A stretch of DNA of 46,346 nucleotides from an archaeon (GTDB lineage: Archaea > Thermoproteota > Nitrososphaeria > Conexivisphaerales > DTJL01). Below are positions 26,350 through 35,213 of the stretch, in pieces. Positions within the stretch are counted from its first letter, which is position 1. Each line of letters opens with the position of its first letter. The notes beneath the pieces were generated by a model. It was not told where the DNA came from and did no database searches. It worked only from the letters and a program-made list of their open reading frames with translations. The stretch is from contig JAKAPW010000003.1 of NCBI GenBank assembly GCA_021811935.1, forward strand, positions 1-46,346. The letters are read 5' to 3'. Both the position numbers and the translations under genes were made by a program.

Positions 26350-29103
26350 TCACCCCTTTACCACGCCTATCGGCGTCATCCGCACCACCTTCAGCGCCAG
26401 CCCCAGGTTGTGTGTCACTTCGACCACGCCGTCCACGTCCTTGTAGGCACCCGGCGCCTCCTCGACCACCGTCTCCTTGCTCGCCGCCCTGATCAGTATC
26501 CCCTTGCTCCTGAGGTCGTTCACCAGGGCGCCGTATTCATGCCTCCTCTTCGCGGCTCCCCTGCTCATGAACCTGCCGGCTCCGTGCGCCGCGCTGCCGA
26601 AGGTCAGTTCCAGGCTCTTCGGCCCGCCCCTGAGCACCCAGGAGGAGGTTCCCATGCTCCCCGGTATCAGCACCGGCTGCCCGTGCCGCCTGTACTCCTG
26701 CGGGATGAAGGGAGAGCCCGGCGGGAAGGCCCTCGTGGCGCCCTTCCTGTGGACGTAGACCGTCCTGCGGACGCCGTCCACGTCGTGCTCTTCCCTCTTG
26801 ACTATGTTGTGGGCGACGTCGTAGACCAGGCCCATCTGCATCTCCTCCGGGTCGCGCCTGAAGACCTTGGAGAAGGCCTTCCTGATCCAGTGGGTTATCA
26901 TCTGCCTGTTTGCCCAGGCGAAGTTGGCCGCGCTGGCCATCGCCCCCAGATAGTCCTCCGTCTCCCTGGCCTTGATGGGGCCGGCCGCCAGCTCCCTGTC
27001 CGGCAGGACGAGGGACTCCCTGCGCATCACGCCCTCCATCGTCCTGAGGTAGTCGCTGCAGACCTGGTGGCCGAAGCCCCTGCTCCCGGTGTGGACGAGG
27101 ACCAGCATCTGCCCCGTCTCCGTGATGCCCATCGCCTTCGCCGCCTGCTCGTCGAAGACCTGGTTGACCCTCTCTATTTCGAGGAAGTGGTTCCCGCTCC
27201 CCAGGGTGCCCAGCTGCCCGGCCCCGCGCTTCCTGGCCGTCTGTGACACCTTCTCCGGCTTCGCCCACTGGAGCCTGCCGTTCTCCTCCGCGTGTTCCAC
27301 GTCGCCCTGCCATCCGTAGCCCTTTTCGACCGCCCACTGGGCTCCTCCCTGGCCGACCCCGTCCAGCTCCGAAGGGTTGACCCGGAGCTGCCCCTCGCTC
27401 CCGACGCCGCTGGGCACGCCCCTGTAGAGCTCCTCCAGCAGCTCCTGCAGCTTCGGCCTCACGTCGCTCTCCGTCAGGTTCGTCCTGATCAGCCTGACCC
27501 CGCAGTTCGAGACCACGACCCCGTTGGCCACGAAGTTATGGTTCTCGTTGCCCACGGTGATGTCGAAGACGGGCCCGCCATACCCCTCGATCGCTATGCC
27601 CTCTATCCTGTCGTAGGCGAGGCCGCCCTTCCCCAGCGCGGACCTTTCCACGAACTCGCCGAACCCCAGCGCGCGGCCGTCGGCGAGCAGCAGGACGCTG
27701 CCCCCCTCGGTCCCCGCCGTCGTCGCCGGCGCCGGGTCCCCTTCGGCGCAGGACAGGTAGAGCGCGTGCAGGCTGGCGAGCGCCTCCTTCTCCCCGCTGT
27801 ACGCGTAGCCCACCGTGCCGTAGAACCTCCTCAGGTTGCCGGCCTCCGGCGAGATGGCGAGGCGGGCCTCCCGTCCGTCGCCGGCGCGCGGCCGGGCGAC
27901 CTCCGAGTCCACCCCGAGCGACTTCAGCATCTTCCTTATGTCGAGCAGGAAATCGGCCGCCCCCTCCCCCCGCACGCCCAGCGCGGGGCCGGCGAGGTCG
28001 GGCCCGGACAGCTTCGCGCCGAAGAATGCCGCCAGGAAGATCCTCTTCTGCCAGTCCTCGGAGTCCGCCACCCATCCGGGGGCACGGCGGCCCCCGCCGC
28101 CCACGGGCGCCCCGAGCGCCGCGAGGAGCGAGGAGAAGGCGGTCGAGCGGACGACGAGGGCCGGGTCGCCCGTCGGACCCGCCCCGCCGCGGCGCACCGT
28201 GCACGCGAAGCCGAGCGAACGGACGTCCTTCCGGACCCTCTCCAGGTCCTCTTCCCTCCCGCGGAACGTGGCGCAGGCCCGCCCCTGCCAGGCGCGGACC
28301 GTCCCGCCCCCGACGGCCAGGCCGAGGAGCCCCATGAGAGGGGGGAGCCTGGCGCTCCGCGAGTCGATCCCGAGAAGCCCGCGCCGGCGCAGGAGGCCCA
28401 GGGCCCGGGACTTCGCGCCGGCAGCGGCCCCGAACGAGTCCAGCGCCCTGGAGACAGCCTCCTCCGAGAGGACCACCCCGTCCGCGGGGCGGGTGTACCT
28501 CACGCCCTCGAAGCCCGTCACCACAACGTCGTCCCCGGCCCTCAGGCGGCCGGCGGGCACCATCCCCCTTCTGGTGAGGATCGGATGGTCCGCGGTGGCG
28601 ACTATCTCCTTCCCGAACTTCGTCCTGATCCTGGCTATCGTCCCGCTGTGCTCCTTCACCATGAACAGCACTGGCCTGGTGTCGATGAGCGCGCCCTCCT
28701 TCATGTCCAGCGTCAGCGTCCCCCGCCATTCCTCCCCGACGTCGGATATCTTCTGCCACGCGCCGTAGCCGTCGAGCACCCTCGTTTCCGGGTGCAGGCA
28801 GTTGATGTCGTACCCCACCCCGCCGGGGGAGATGACTCCATCCTCGGCGTCCTCGGCGGCCACACCGCCGATCGGGAAGCCGTAGCCCTCGTGGGCGTCA
28901 GGCAGCGCTATGGAGTATTTCAGCAGGCCCGGCAGCGACGCCACGTTCGCCGCCTGACCGAGCGTCCTGTCCTCCTGCATCTTCTTCATCAGCGACTCGT
29001 CGGCGAATATCCTGGCCGGTACCCTCATAGTCGGCCTGAAGCTCTTCGGAATCTCCCATATGCTGTCCGCCACCCTCTCCAACGGTATCGACATCTCATG
29101 CAC
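26350..29103 (-). CDS. rtcB: RtcB RNA-splicing ligase precursor interrupted by an intein (exteins ~101 + 384 aa)
   Basis: N-extein IALPDAHEGYGFPIGGVAAEDAEDGVISPGGVGYDIN and C-extein CGVRLIRTNLTESDV...GSGNHFLEIERV...HTGSRGFGHQV...GSMGTSSWVLRG are RtcB motifs. Start may be ATG 29094 after SD-like GAGGTG. Confidence 0.96.
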   Translation of the reverse strand: MHEMSIPLERVADSIWEIPKSFRPTMRVPARIFADESLMKKMQEDRTLGQAANVASLPGLLKYSIALPDAHEGYGFPIGGVAAEDAEDGVISPGGVGYDINCLHPETRVLDGYGAWQKISDVGEEWRGTLTLDMKEGALIDTRPVLFMVKEHSGTIARIRTKFGKEIVATADHPILTRRGMVPAGRLRAGDDVVVTGFEGVRYTRPADGVVLSEEAVSRALDSFGAAAGAKSRALGLLRRRGLLGIDSRSARLPPLMGLLGLAVGGGTVRAWQGRACATFRGREEDLERVRKDVRSLGFACTVRRGGAGPTGDPALVVRSTAFSSLLAALGAPVGGGGRRAPGWVADSEDWQKRIFLAAFFGAKLSGPDLAGPALGVRGEGAADFLLDIRKMLKSLGVDSEVARPRAGDGREARLAISPEAGNLRRFYGTVGYAYSGEKEALASLHALYLSCAEGDPAPATTAGTEGGSVLLLADGRALGFGEFVERSALGKGGLAYDRIEGIAIEGYGGPVFDITVGNENHNFVANGVVVSNCGVRLIRTNLTESDVRPKLQELLEELYRGVPSGVGSEGQLRVNPSELDGVGQGGAQWAVEKGYGWQGDVEHAEENGRLQWAKPEKVSQTARKRGAGQLGTLGSGNHFLEIERVNQVFDEQAAKAMGITETGQMLVLVHTGSRGFGHQVCSDYLRTMEGVMRRESLVLPDRELAAGPIKARETEDYLGAMASAANFAWANRQMITHWIRKAFSKVFRRDPEEMQMGLVYDVAHNIVKREEHDVDGVRRTVYVHRKGATRAFPPGSPFIPQEYRRHGQPVLIPGSMGTSSWVLRGGPKSLELTFGSAAHGAGRFMSRGAAKRRHEYGALVNDLRSKGILIRAASKETVVEEAPGAYKDVDGVVEVTHNLGLALKVVRMTPIGVVKG
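27505..28800 (-). mobile_element. Intein (432 aa) with degenerate LAGLIDADG homing endonuclease domain
   Basis: Block A CLHPETRVLDGYG; block B GKEIVATADHPILTRRG; degenerate block C LMGLLGLAVGGGTV and block E FLAAFFGAKLSG; blocks F/G GPVFDITVGNENHNFVANGVVVSN followed by Cys+1. Confidence 0.94.
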
Positions 29104-29197
29104 CTCAGTTCGGGCCGCCGAACGGCTCTGGCCACCAAGGTGCGCCAGTCATGGAGAGTAAGGTAATCTGTCGTTTTCCTCTCTCGGCCGACGGTAT

Positions 29198-30283
29198 TTA
29201 AGGGTTGGGAGCCGACTTCAGCCCGGACCCCGTCAGCACGACGACCCTCTTCTCCCCGCCCGCGGGCCCGTCCTTCTTCATCGCCGCGTATGCCACGGCC
29301 GAGGAGGGCTCCGCGTAGAACCCGAGGCGGGAGAGCTCCCTCCATGCGCGCACTATCTCGTCCTCTCCGACCGTCACGCACTCGCCGGACGCCGCCCGCA
29401 TCTCTCTGACCATCAGCCCCAGCAGGGGCGGGTCGACGGAGACCAGTGCGTCGGCCACGGAGGCGAACTTCGGGGGCGGGCGGTATTCCGTCCCCGCCAG
29501 CCGGTGGCAGAGAGGGGACACCATGGCCGTCTGGGCCGCGACGATGCGCGGCATCCGGCCTATCCTGCCGGAGGATAGCATGTGCCTCAGGCCGCCTATC
29601 AGGCCAAGGAGGAGGGTGCCGGCCGAGACGGGGCAGTATATCGAATGGGGGGCGGTCCATCCCATCTGCTCGCATATTTCGTACGCCAGCGTCCTCATGC
29701 CGTCCCTGAAGTACGGATGCCATACATGGCCGACGTAGACGCTCCCCTCCTGGTGGCGCTGCGCGGCCGCGGACACCTCCACCCTGGGGCCGTCGACCAC
29801 GGTGAGGCGGGCCCCATAGGCCTCGATCTGCCTCACCTTGGGGCCGGAGGCCGTGCCCGGCACGAATATGTGGCACCCGAGGCCTGCCCTGGCGGCGTAG
29901 GCAGCCATGCTGGAGCCGGCGTTGCCCGACGAGTCCTCGCGTATCCCGGCGACGGGCGGGGAGAGGCACGTCAGCGCGGAGACCAGGGCAGCGGACCCCC
30001 TGTCCTTGAAGGAGCCCGTCGGGTTCATGTAGTCCAGCTTGAGCAGGGCGCCCCCCTCCGTCTCGACGAGGGGGGTGGCGCTCTCCCCGAGCGACACCAG
30101 GCTTCGCTCCGAGAGGTAGGGGAAGTTCGCGACGTACCTGGCCAGCGTGCACCCCTCGCGCCGGGGCTCCCTGAAGGGGAAGGAGACCTCCAGGTCGAAG
30201 GGCGACCCGCAGCCGCACCGGAACTCCAGCGCGCTGCGCATCCCGCTCCCGCAGGAAGCACAACGGACGGAGAAGCCGTCCAT
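29198..30283 (-). CDS. thrC: Threonine synthase-like PLP enzyme (fold type II)
   Basis: N-terminal Cys-rich CASCGSG...FRCGCG; LKLDYMNPTGSFKDRGSAALVSA; EDSSGNAGSSMAAYAARAGL; EPSSAVAYAAMKK; VVVLTGSGLKS. Confidence 0.85.
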   Translation of the reverse strand: MDGFSVRCASCGSGMRSALEFRCGCGSPFDLEVSFPFREPRREGCTLARYVANFPYLSERSLVSLGESATPLVETEGGALLKLDYMNPTGSFKDRGSAALVSALTCLSPPVAGIREDSSGNAGSSMAAYAARAGLGCHIFVPGTASGPKVRQIEAYGARLTVVDGPRVEVSAAAQRHQEGSVYVGHVWHPYFRDGMRTLAYEICEQMGWTAPHSIYCPVSAGTLLLGLIGGLRHMLSSGRIGRMPRIVAAQTAMVSPLCHRLAGTEYRPPPKFASVADALVSVDPPLLGLMVREMRAASGECVTVGEDEIVRAWRELSRLGFYAEPSSAVAYAAMKKDGPAGGEKRVVVLTGSGLKSAPNP

Positions 30284-30365
30284 GCCATGCTTCGGGCGGG
30301 GGGGCTTTTTTGGCTTATCCCGGGTGAGCCTTTAAAGCCGGTCGCGCCGGACGCCGGAGACAGGA

Positions 30366-31601
30366 ATGCCCAGATTCGCGCACATGTCGGACCTGCACAT
30401 CGGGGCCTTCAGGCAGGAAGAGCTCAGGGAGCCGTTGCTGCGCGCCTTCGAGTCGAGCATGGACATCTGCATGGAGAGGAACGTCGATTTCGTGATAATG
30501 GCGGGCGACGTGTTCGACTCCAACATACCGGACCTGGGGGCGGTCACGCGGGCCACCAGGAAGATGCGGGAGGCGAGGGCCAGGGGGATCAGGTTCTACG
30601 TCGTCTACGGAAGCCACGACTTCAGCCCGAACAGGTCTTCCATGATAGACGTGCTGGAGAGCGCCGGCGTCTTCGTCAAGGTAGAAAGGCTGTCCGAGGA
30701 GGGCGGCAGGGCCAGGCTCCGGTTCGTGACGGACGAAACCGGGGCGAAGATATGCGGCATATCGGGCAGGAAGCTGGCCCTCGACAGGAAGACGTACGGC
30801 GAGCTGGACGCGGCGGACCTGGAGGGCGAGAAGGGGTTCAAGATATTCGTCTTCCACGGGGCGATAGAGGAGCTGAAGCCCGAAGGGCTGGAAAGGATGG
30901 ACGCCATGCCAGCAGCGCACCTCCCCAAGGGGTTCGACTACTATGCGGGGGGGCACGTCCACTTCCGGTCCGTGAACTCCCTGGAGGGGAGGGAGAACAT
31001 AGTCTATCCGGGGCCGCTGTTCGGAGGCGACCTGAGGGACCTGGAGGCGGCGGCCCGCGGCCTGCAGAGGGGGTTCTACATGGTGGACTTCGACGAGAAG
31101 GTCACCGACGTGTCGTTCGTCCCGGTGAAGACGTGCGAAGTGGTCGAACTGGAGTATTCGGCGCAGGGGAGCGACCCGTCCGAGGTGAACGCCGGGCTGC
31201 GGCGGCTGGCAGGCGACGTGGCCGGCAAGGTGGTGATACTGAAGGTCTTCGGGGAGCTGGCGGCGGGCAAGACGTCGGAGGTCGACTTCGCCGCGGCGCG
31301 GAAGGGGCTCCTGGACGCAGGGGCGGCGTTCGTCCTGGTCAGCTCGGCCCGGTTGTCGGCCAGGGAGTCGGAGCCCCTCGAGAGCAGGTCGCCGTCGGAG
31401 ACGGAGGAGGAGACCTTCAGGGGGGCGATGGCCAGGGTCAGGGCGTCGTCCGCGAGGCTGAAGGGGGACGAAGGGCTCGCCGTGTCGATGAGCCTGCTCC
31501 GGGCCCTCAGGGAGGGGAGGAAGGCGAACGAGACGAAGGCCGACTACGAGGCTCGCATGCTCGGGGCGGGGCGGGCGATACTGGGGCTGGACGTGCCATG
31601 A
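30366..31601 (+). CDS. mre11: DNA double-strand break repair nuclease Mre11
   Basis: FAHMSDLHIGAF, VIMAGDVFDSNIP, YVVYGSHDFSPN, YYAGGHVHFR phosphoesterase motifs; ATGA overlap with rad50. Confidence 0.93.
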   Translation: MPRFAHMSDLHIGAFRQEELREPLLRAFESSMDICMERNVDFVIMAGDVFDSNIPDLGAVTRATRKMREARARGIRFYVVYGSHDFSPNRSSMIDVLESAGVFVKVERLSEEGGRARLRFVTDETGAKICGISGRKLALDRKTYGELDAADLEGEKGFKIFVFHGAIEELKPEGLERMDAMPAAHLPKGFDYYAGGHVHFRSVNSLEGRENIVYPGPLFGGDLRDLEAAARGLQRGFYMVDFDEKVTDVSFVPVKTCEVVELEYSAQGSDPSEVNAGLRRLAGDVAGKVVILKVFGELAAGKTSEVDFAAARKGLLDAGAAFVLVSSARLSARESEPLESRSPSETEEETFRGAMARVRASSARLKGDEGLAVSMSLLRALREGRKANETKADYEARMLGAGRAILGLDVP

Positions 31602-33631
31602 TAGTCAGAAGGCTGGCCCTGAAGAACATAAGGAGCTACGGCGACCCCGAGACGGTCGTCGGGTTCCCGGAGGGCGCGGTCCTCTTCGAGGGGGACATCG
31701 GCTCCGGCAAGTCCAGCCTGCTGTACGCGATCGAGTTCGCGCTCTTCGGCCTGGGGGAGATGAGCGGCGGATACCTGCTGAGCGAGGCGGCGGAGGCGGG
31801 ATACGTCCACCTGGCATTCGCGAGCCGGGGGAAGGAATACGAGGTGCACAGGGGGCTCAGGAGGAAGAAGGCCGGGGTCGGGCAGGAGGAATGCTACATG
31901 ACCGACGAAGGAGGGAGGAAGGACCTCTCCCCTTCGGAGCTGAAGGAGAGGGTGATAGAGGTGCTCGGGTTCAACGAGCCGCCCAGCCCCAAGGCGGGGA
32001 GCCTGATCTACAGGTTCTCCGTCTTCACTCCGCAGGAGCAGATGAAGGAGATCATAACCAGGTCCCCCGACGAGAGGCTGCAGACCCTCCGGCGGATATT
32101 CGGCATAGAGGAGTACAAGACGGCGGCAGAGAACGCCAAGCTCCTGGCCCGCGAGGTGGCGGACAGGGCGGGCGTGCTCGCGGGGGAGACGGCCGACCTC
32201 GAAGAGAAGGAGGGTTCGCTCCGAAGGGAGTCGGAGGAGCTGGCGGCCCTGGAGCGGGGGATGCCCGGGGCCGAGGCAAGGAGGTCCAAGGCCTCCGGGG
32301 CCGTCGAGGAACTGGAGGCCGCGGCCAGAAGGCTGCAGGACGACAGGGCGAGGCTGAACGAGGTGACCGGGAGGATACCCGAGCTCGAAGACGCCATCGG
32401 CAAGGCGGAGGCTTCCATCGGGCGCTACAGGAGGAAGGTCGAATCGGACAGGGGCGCCATCGCCTCAAGGTACCTGCCCGAGATGGAGCGGTTCGAGGCG
32501 GAGGCGCCGCCCGCCGGGGAGGGCGTCGAAGCCGTCCGGGCCGAACTGAAGGCCGCGGAGGAGAGGCTGGCGGCGGCGGGCAGGAGGGAGGGGGCCGTGG
32601 AGGCGGAGGCCCGCAACGTGGCCACCCTCCTGAAGGAGGGGAGGTGCCCCGTCTGCGGGCAGCGGATCCGGCCCGAAGAGTTCGGGGAGAGGTCGTCCCA
32701 CCTCCAGCGGGAACTGGCGGAGGCGAGGGAGGAGGCCGCCGGGGCGAAGGACCTGGCGTCGCGGATCGCCGGCCGGCTGGACCTGATGAAGGCCTACGAA
32801 GAGAGGAGGAAGAGGATGGGGGAGCTGCGGCGGGAAAAGGAAGAGGCGGAGGCAAGGATCGCCGACCTGGAGAAGTCGGCCGCGGAGGCCGAGTCCTACC
32901 TGGGGGAGCTGCGGGACAGGCTGCTGCGGTCGAAGGCGGAGGCCGAACACATGGCACGGGTGCACGAGGAGATCCGGCGGCTGGACGAGGAGCTGCGGAG
33001 GGCGCGCGCGGAACTGGCGCAGGCGGAGGCCGGGCTCGCCGCGGCGACGGCCAGGAGAGCTGAGAAGGAGCGGGTGCTGCTGTCGCTGGAAGCAGAGGTG
33101 CGGCGGAAGAGGGAGAAGAAGGAGAAGATGGGCGGGCTGAACGAGCTGAAGGCCTGGCTGTCGGAGTATTTCGTGCCCGTGCTGGAGGAGGTGGAGAGGA
33201 GGGTGATGGCAGACCTCAACAGGCGGTTCAACCAGCAGTTCCAGAGGTTCTTCTCCGCGCTGATCGACGACCCGGAGATGCGCGTCCGCGTCGACGAGGA
33301 GTTCTCCCCCGTCTTCGAAAGGCAGGGCTTCACGCAGGAGTTCGAGGCGCTCAGCGGCGGGGAGAGGACGAGCATGGCGCTTGCCTACAGGCTGGCGCTG
33401 AACAGGACCGTCCAGGAGGTGGCCGCGTCCGGCGCGGGGGAGCTGGCCATACTGGACGAGCCGACCGACGGCTTCAGCAAGGAGGAGCTGCACAAGATGC
33501 GCGGGCTGCTCGGGGAACTGAACTGCAGGCAGGTCATAATAGTCTCCCACGAGCGGGAGCTGGAGGCGATGGTGGACAGCGTGGTGAAGGTCGAGAAGGT
33601 CGACGGCAGGTCGCGCCTTTCGGAGGGATAG
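31598..33631 (+). CDS. rad50: DNA double-strand break repair ATPase Rad50
   Basis: MIVRRLALKNIRSYGD, GDIGSGKSSLLYAIEFALFG, zinc hook GRCPVCGQRI, LSGGERTSMALAYRLAL, LAILDEPTDGFSKEE. Confidence 0.94.
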   Translation: MIVRRLALKNIRSYGDPETVVGFPEGAVLFEGDIGSGKSSLLYAIEFALFGLGEMSGGYLLSEAAEAGYVHLAFASRGKEYEVHRGLRRKKAGVGQEECYMTDEGGRKDLSPSELKERVIEVLGFNEPPSPKAGSLIYRFSVFTPQEQMKEIITRSPDERLQTLRRIFGIEEYKTAAENAKLLAREVADRAGVLAGETADLEEKEGSLRRESEELAALERGMPGAEARRSKASGAVEELEAAARRLQDDRARLNEVTGRIPELEDAIGKAEASIGRYRRKVESDRGAIASRYLPEMERFEAEAPPAGEGVEAVRAELKAAEERLAAAGRREGAVEAEARNVATLLKEGRCPVCGQRIRPEEFGERSSHLQRELAEAREEAAGAKDLASRIAGRLDLMKAYEERRKRMGELRREKEEAEARIADLEKSAAEAESYLGELRDRLLRSKAEAEHMARVHEEIRRLDEELRRARAELAQAEAGLAAATARRAEKERVLLSLEAEVRRKREKKEKMGGLNELKAWLSEYFVPVLEEVERRVMADLNRRFNQQFQRFFSALIDDPEMRVRVDEEFSPVFERQGFTQEFEALSGGERTSMALAYRLALNRTVQEVAASGAGELAILDEPTDGFSKEELHKMRGLLGELNCRQVIIVSHERELEAMVDSVVKVEKVDGRSRLSEG

Positions 33632-33636
33632 GCGCC

Positions 33637-34068
33637 GTGGGGCCGGAGGACCTGAAGGAGTTCCTAGGGCGGAACTCTATCCGGGCGGAGGTAGTGGAGG
33701 TAGAGGAGGGGTGGACGGGGGGGCCGGTGGTGAAGTCCGTCCTGTTCATGGACGAGTCCGGCGGGCCGGTGCTCGTCGTCCTAGAAGTGGGGCGCAAGGT
33801 CAGGCAGGGGGAGTTCGCCAGGAGGATAGGCAGGAGGAGGCTCCGCCTGGCCACCAGGGAAGAAGTGCTGGAGGCGACGGGGTACCCCGCCGGCGGCGTC
33901 CCGCCCGTGGGCTGCAGGGAGGGGCTCGAAGTGTACGTCGACTCGAAGGTGCTGGCGATGGGGAAGGTGTACGCGGGGGGCGGCTCGGAGAGGCATATGC
34001 TTCTGTTCGACCCCGCGCTGCTCGCCGGCTCCTACCCGGGCAGGGTCGTGGACGTCCCCATTTCATAG
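33637..34068 (+). CDS. YbaK/ProX-type aminoacyl-tRNA deacylase domain protein
   Basis: RRRLRLATREEVLEATGYPAGGVPPVGCREGLEVYVDSKVL typical of YbaK/EbsC editing domains. Confidence 0.8.
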   Translation: MGPEDLKEFLGRNSIRAEVVEVEEGWTGGPVVKSVLFMDESGGPVLVVLEVGRKVRQGEFARRIGRRRLRLATREEVLEATGYPAGGVPPVGCREGLEVYVDSKVLAMGKVYAGGGSERHMLLFDPALLAGSYPGRVVDVPIS

Positions 34069-34458
34069 CATCACGAAGAGACCGACGAGCGTGACGACGA
34101 CCAGGAATATGATCGCTGCCAGCAGGGCGATCATGAGGGCGCCGCTCCACGAGGAGCCGAAGAGGCCCTTGTAGAGCCACAGGAGGGCGACGAAGGAGGC
34201 CGCCACCGCGACGAGCGGCGCGGCGGGGAAGGAGGTCAACGTGACCAGGGAGTACACTGCGAAGAAGACCACGGGCCCCATGAGGGTGCCGACCAGCGAC
34301 TGCACCATCGACGCCTTCCCTCCGGTGACCGCCTTCGCGGCGAGATAGACGGGCAGGGAGGCCATCATCCAGGCGGCCAGCACGAAGACCATCGCGCCCA
34401 CCACCGACGACGCCCCGAGCGGCTGGTGCCCGAGCAGTGGCAGGCCGAAGCTCAACAC
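34063..34458 (-). CDS. Small integral membrane protein (131 aa), possibly Yip1-like
   Basis: Four or five hydrophobic segments; no firm family signature. Confidence 0.55.
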   Translation of the reverse strand: MLSFGLPLLGHQPLGASSVVGAMVFVLAAWMMASLPVYLAAKAVTGGKASMVQSLVGTLMGPVVFFAVYSLVTLTSFPAAPLVAVAASFVALLWLYKGLFGSSWSGALMIALLAAIIFLVVVTLVGLFVML

Positions 34459-34488
34459 CCATCCCGACGCCGGGCCGGCTAAAAATCC

Positions 34489-35097
34489 TTATCCGCTTAT
34501 GGGGGACCGGCGGAGATGCCCTCCCCACTCCTTGAACCTTTCTTCCTTCCAGACGTTGCCCACTTCGTTGTACCCCCTCTCCTCCCAGAAGCCGTCCCTG
34601 TATCCCTCGAGCACCTCCACGCCGGCCAGCCACTTTGCCGACTTCCAGCCGTAGAGGGCCGGGATTATCGGCCTGGCGGGATACCCCATCTCCCGGGAGA
34701 GCGGTGCTCCGTTCAGCCTTACGGCCACTATCGAGTCGGGGGCCAGGGCGTCCCGGAGCGGGACGGGCGTGGTGTAGCCGTCCAGCGAATGGAACATGAC
34801 CCACTCGGAGCCGGGGAGCGGGGCGGCCTCCCCTATCAGCTCGCCCAGCCTGACGCCTTCCCATCTGGTCCCCGCCACGCTCCAGCCGGTGACGCAGTGG
34901 AAGTCCTTTTCCACGGTGGAGAGGGGGCCCGAAAGGAGCTTCTCGTAGGGGAGGGAGACCTCCCTCCCTACGTTGCCGAAGACGCGGAGCCTGTATCCCT
35001 GGACGTCCACGTCGGGGACGCCGAGGCAGGCGTAGTAGATGAACCGTTTTACATACCTCTGCCCCGGGGGGACTTCCTTCTGAGCTTCTTCTGGCAT
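34489..35097 (-). CDS. Molybdopterin-binding (sulfite oxidase-like) oxidoreductase
   Basis: DFHCVTGWSVAGTRWEGVRLGELI, FHSLDGYTTPVPL, LNGAPLSREMGYPARPIIPALYGWKSAKWLAGVEVLE. Confidence 0.88.
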   Translation of the reverse strand: MPEEAQKEVPPGQRYVKRFIYYACLGVPDVDVQGYRLRVFGNVGREVSLPYEKLLSGPLSTVEKDFHCVTGWSVAGTRWEGVRLGELIGEAAPLPGSEWVMFHSLDGYTTPVPLRDALAPDSIVAVRLNGAPLSREMGYPARPIIPALYGWKSAKWLAGVEVLEGYRDGFWEERGYNEVGNVWKEERFKEWGGHLRRSPISG

Positions 35098-35213
35098 CTG
35101 CCGGGCGCAGGACCGACGTCGTAATAATCGTTCCTGCCGAACGCCGGGGGTGTCGTGGAATCGACGGACGCGTTATATCACAGCACCGCAAAGGCCGGCT
35201 AGAGAAGCCTCAG

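Noticed and set aside
27292-29166. 624-aa plus-strand ORF antisense to the rtcB intein/extein
   Set aside because: Low-complexity Arg/Gly/Pro/His-rich translation with no motif; shadow ORF of a strongly supported gene.
29103-29198. Possible structured RNA/tRNA in the thrC-rtcB gap (GTTCGG-CGGC-CCGAAC hairpin)
   Set aside because: Single 6-bp hairpin near the rtcB SD region; no cloverleaf or conserved tRNA boxes could be assembled.
29582-31597. Upstream part of the 1349-aa plus-strand ORF 29582-33631
   Set aside because: Only the Rad50 portion from 31598 shows protein-family sequence; the rest is antisense to thrC and out of frame with mre11, typical of GC-rich DNA.
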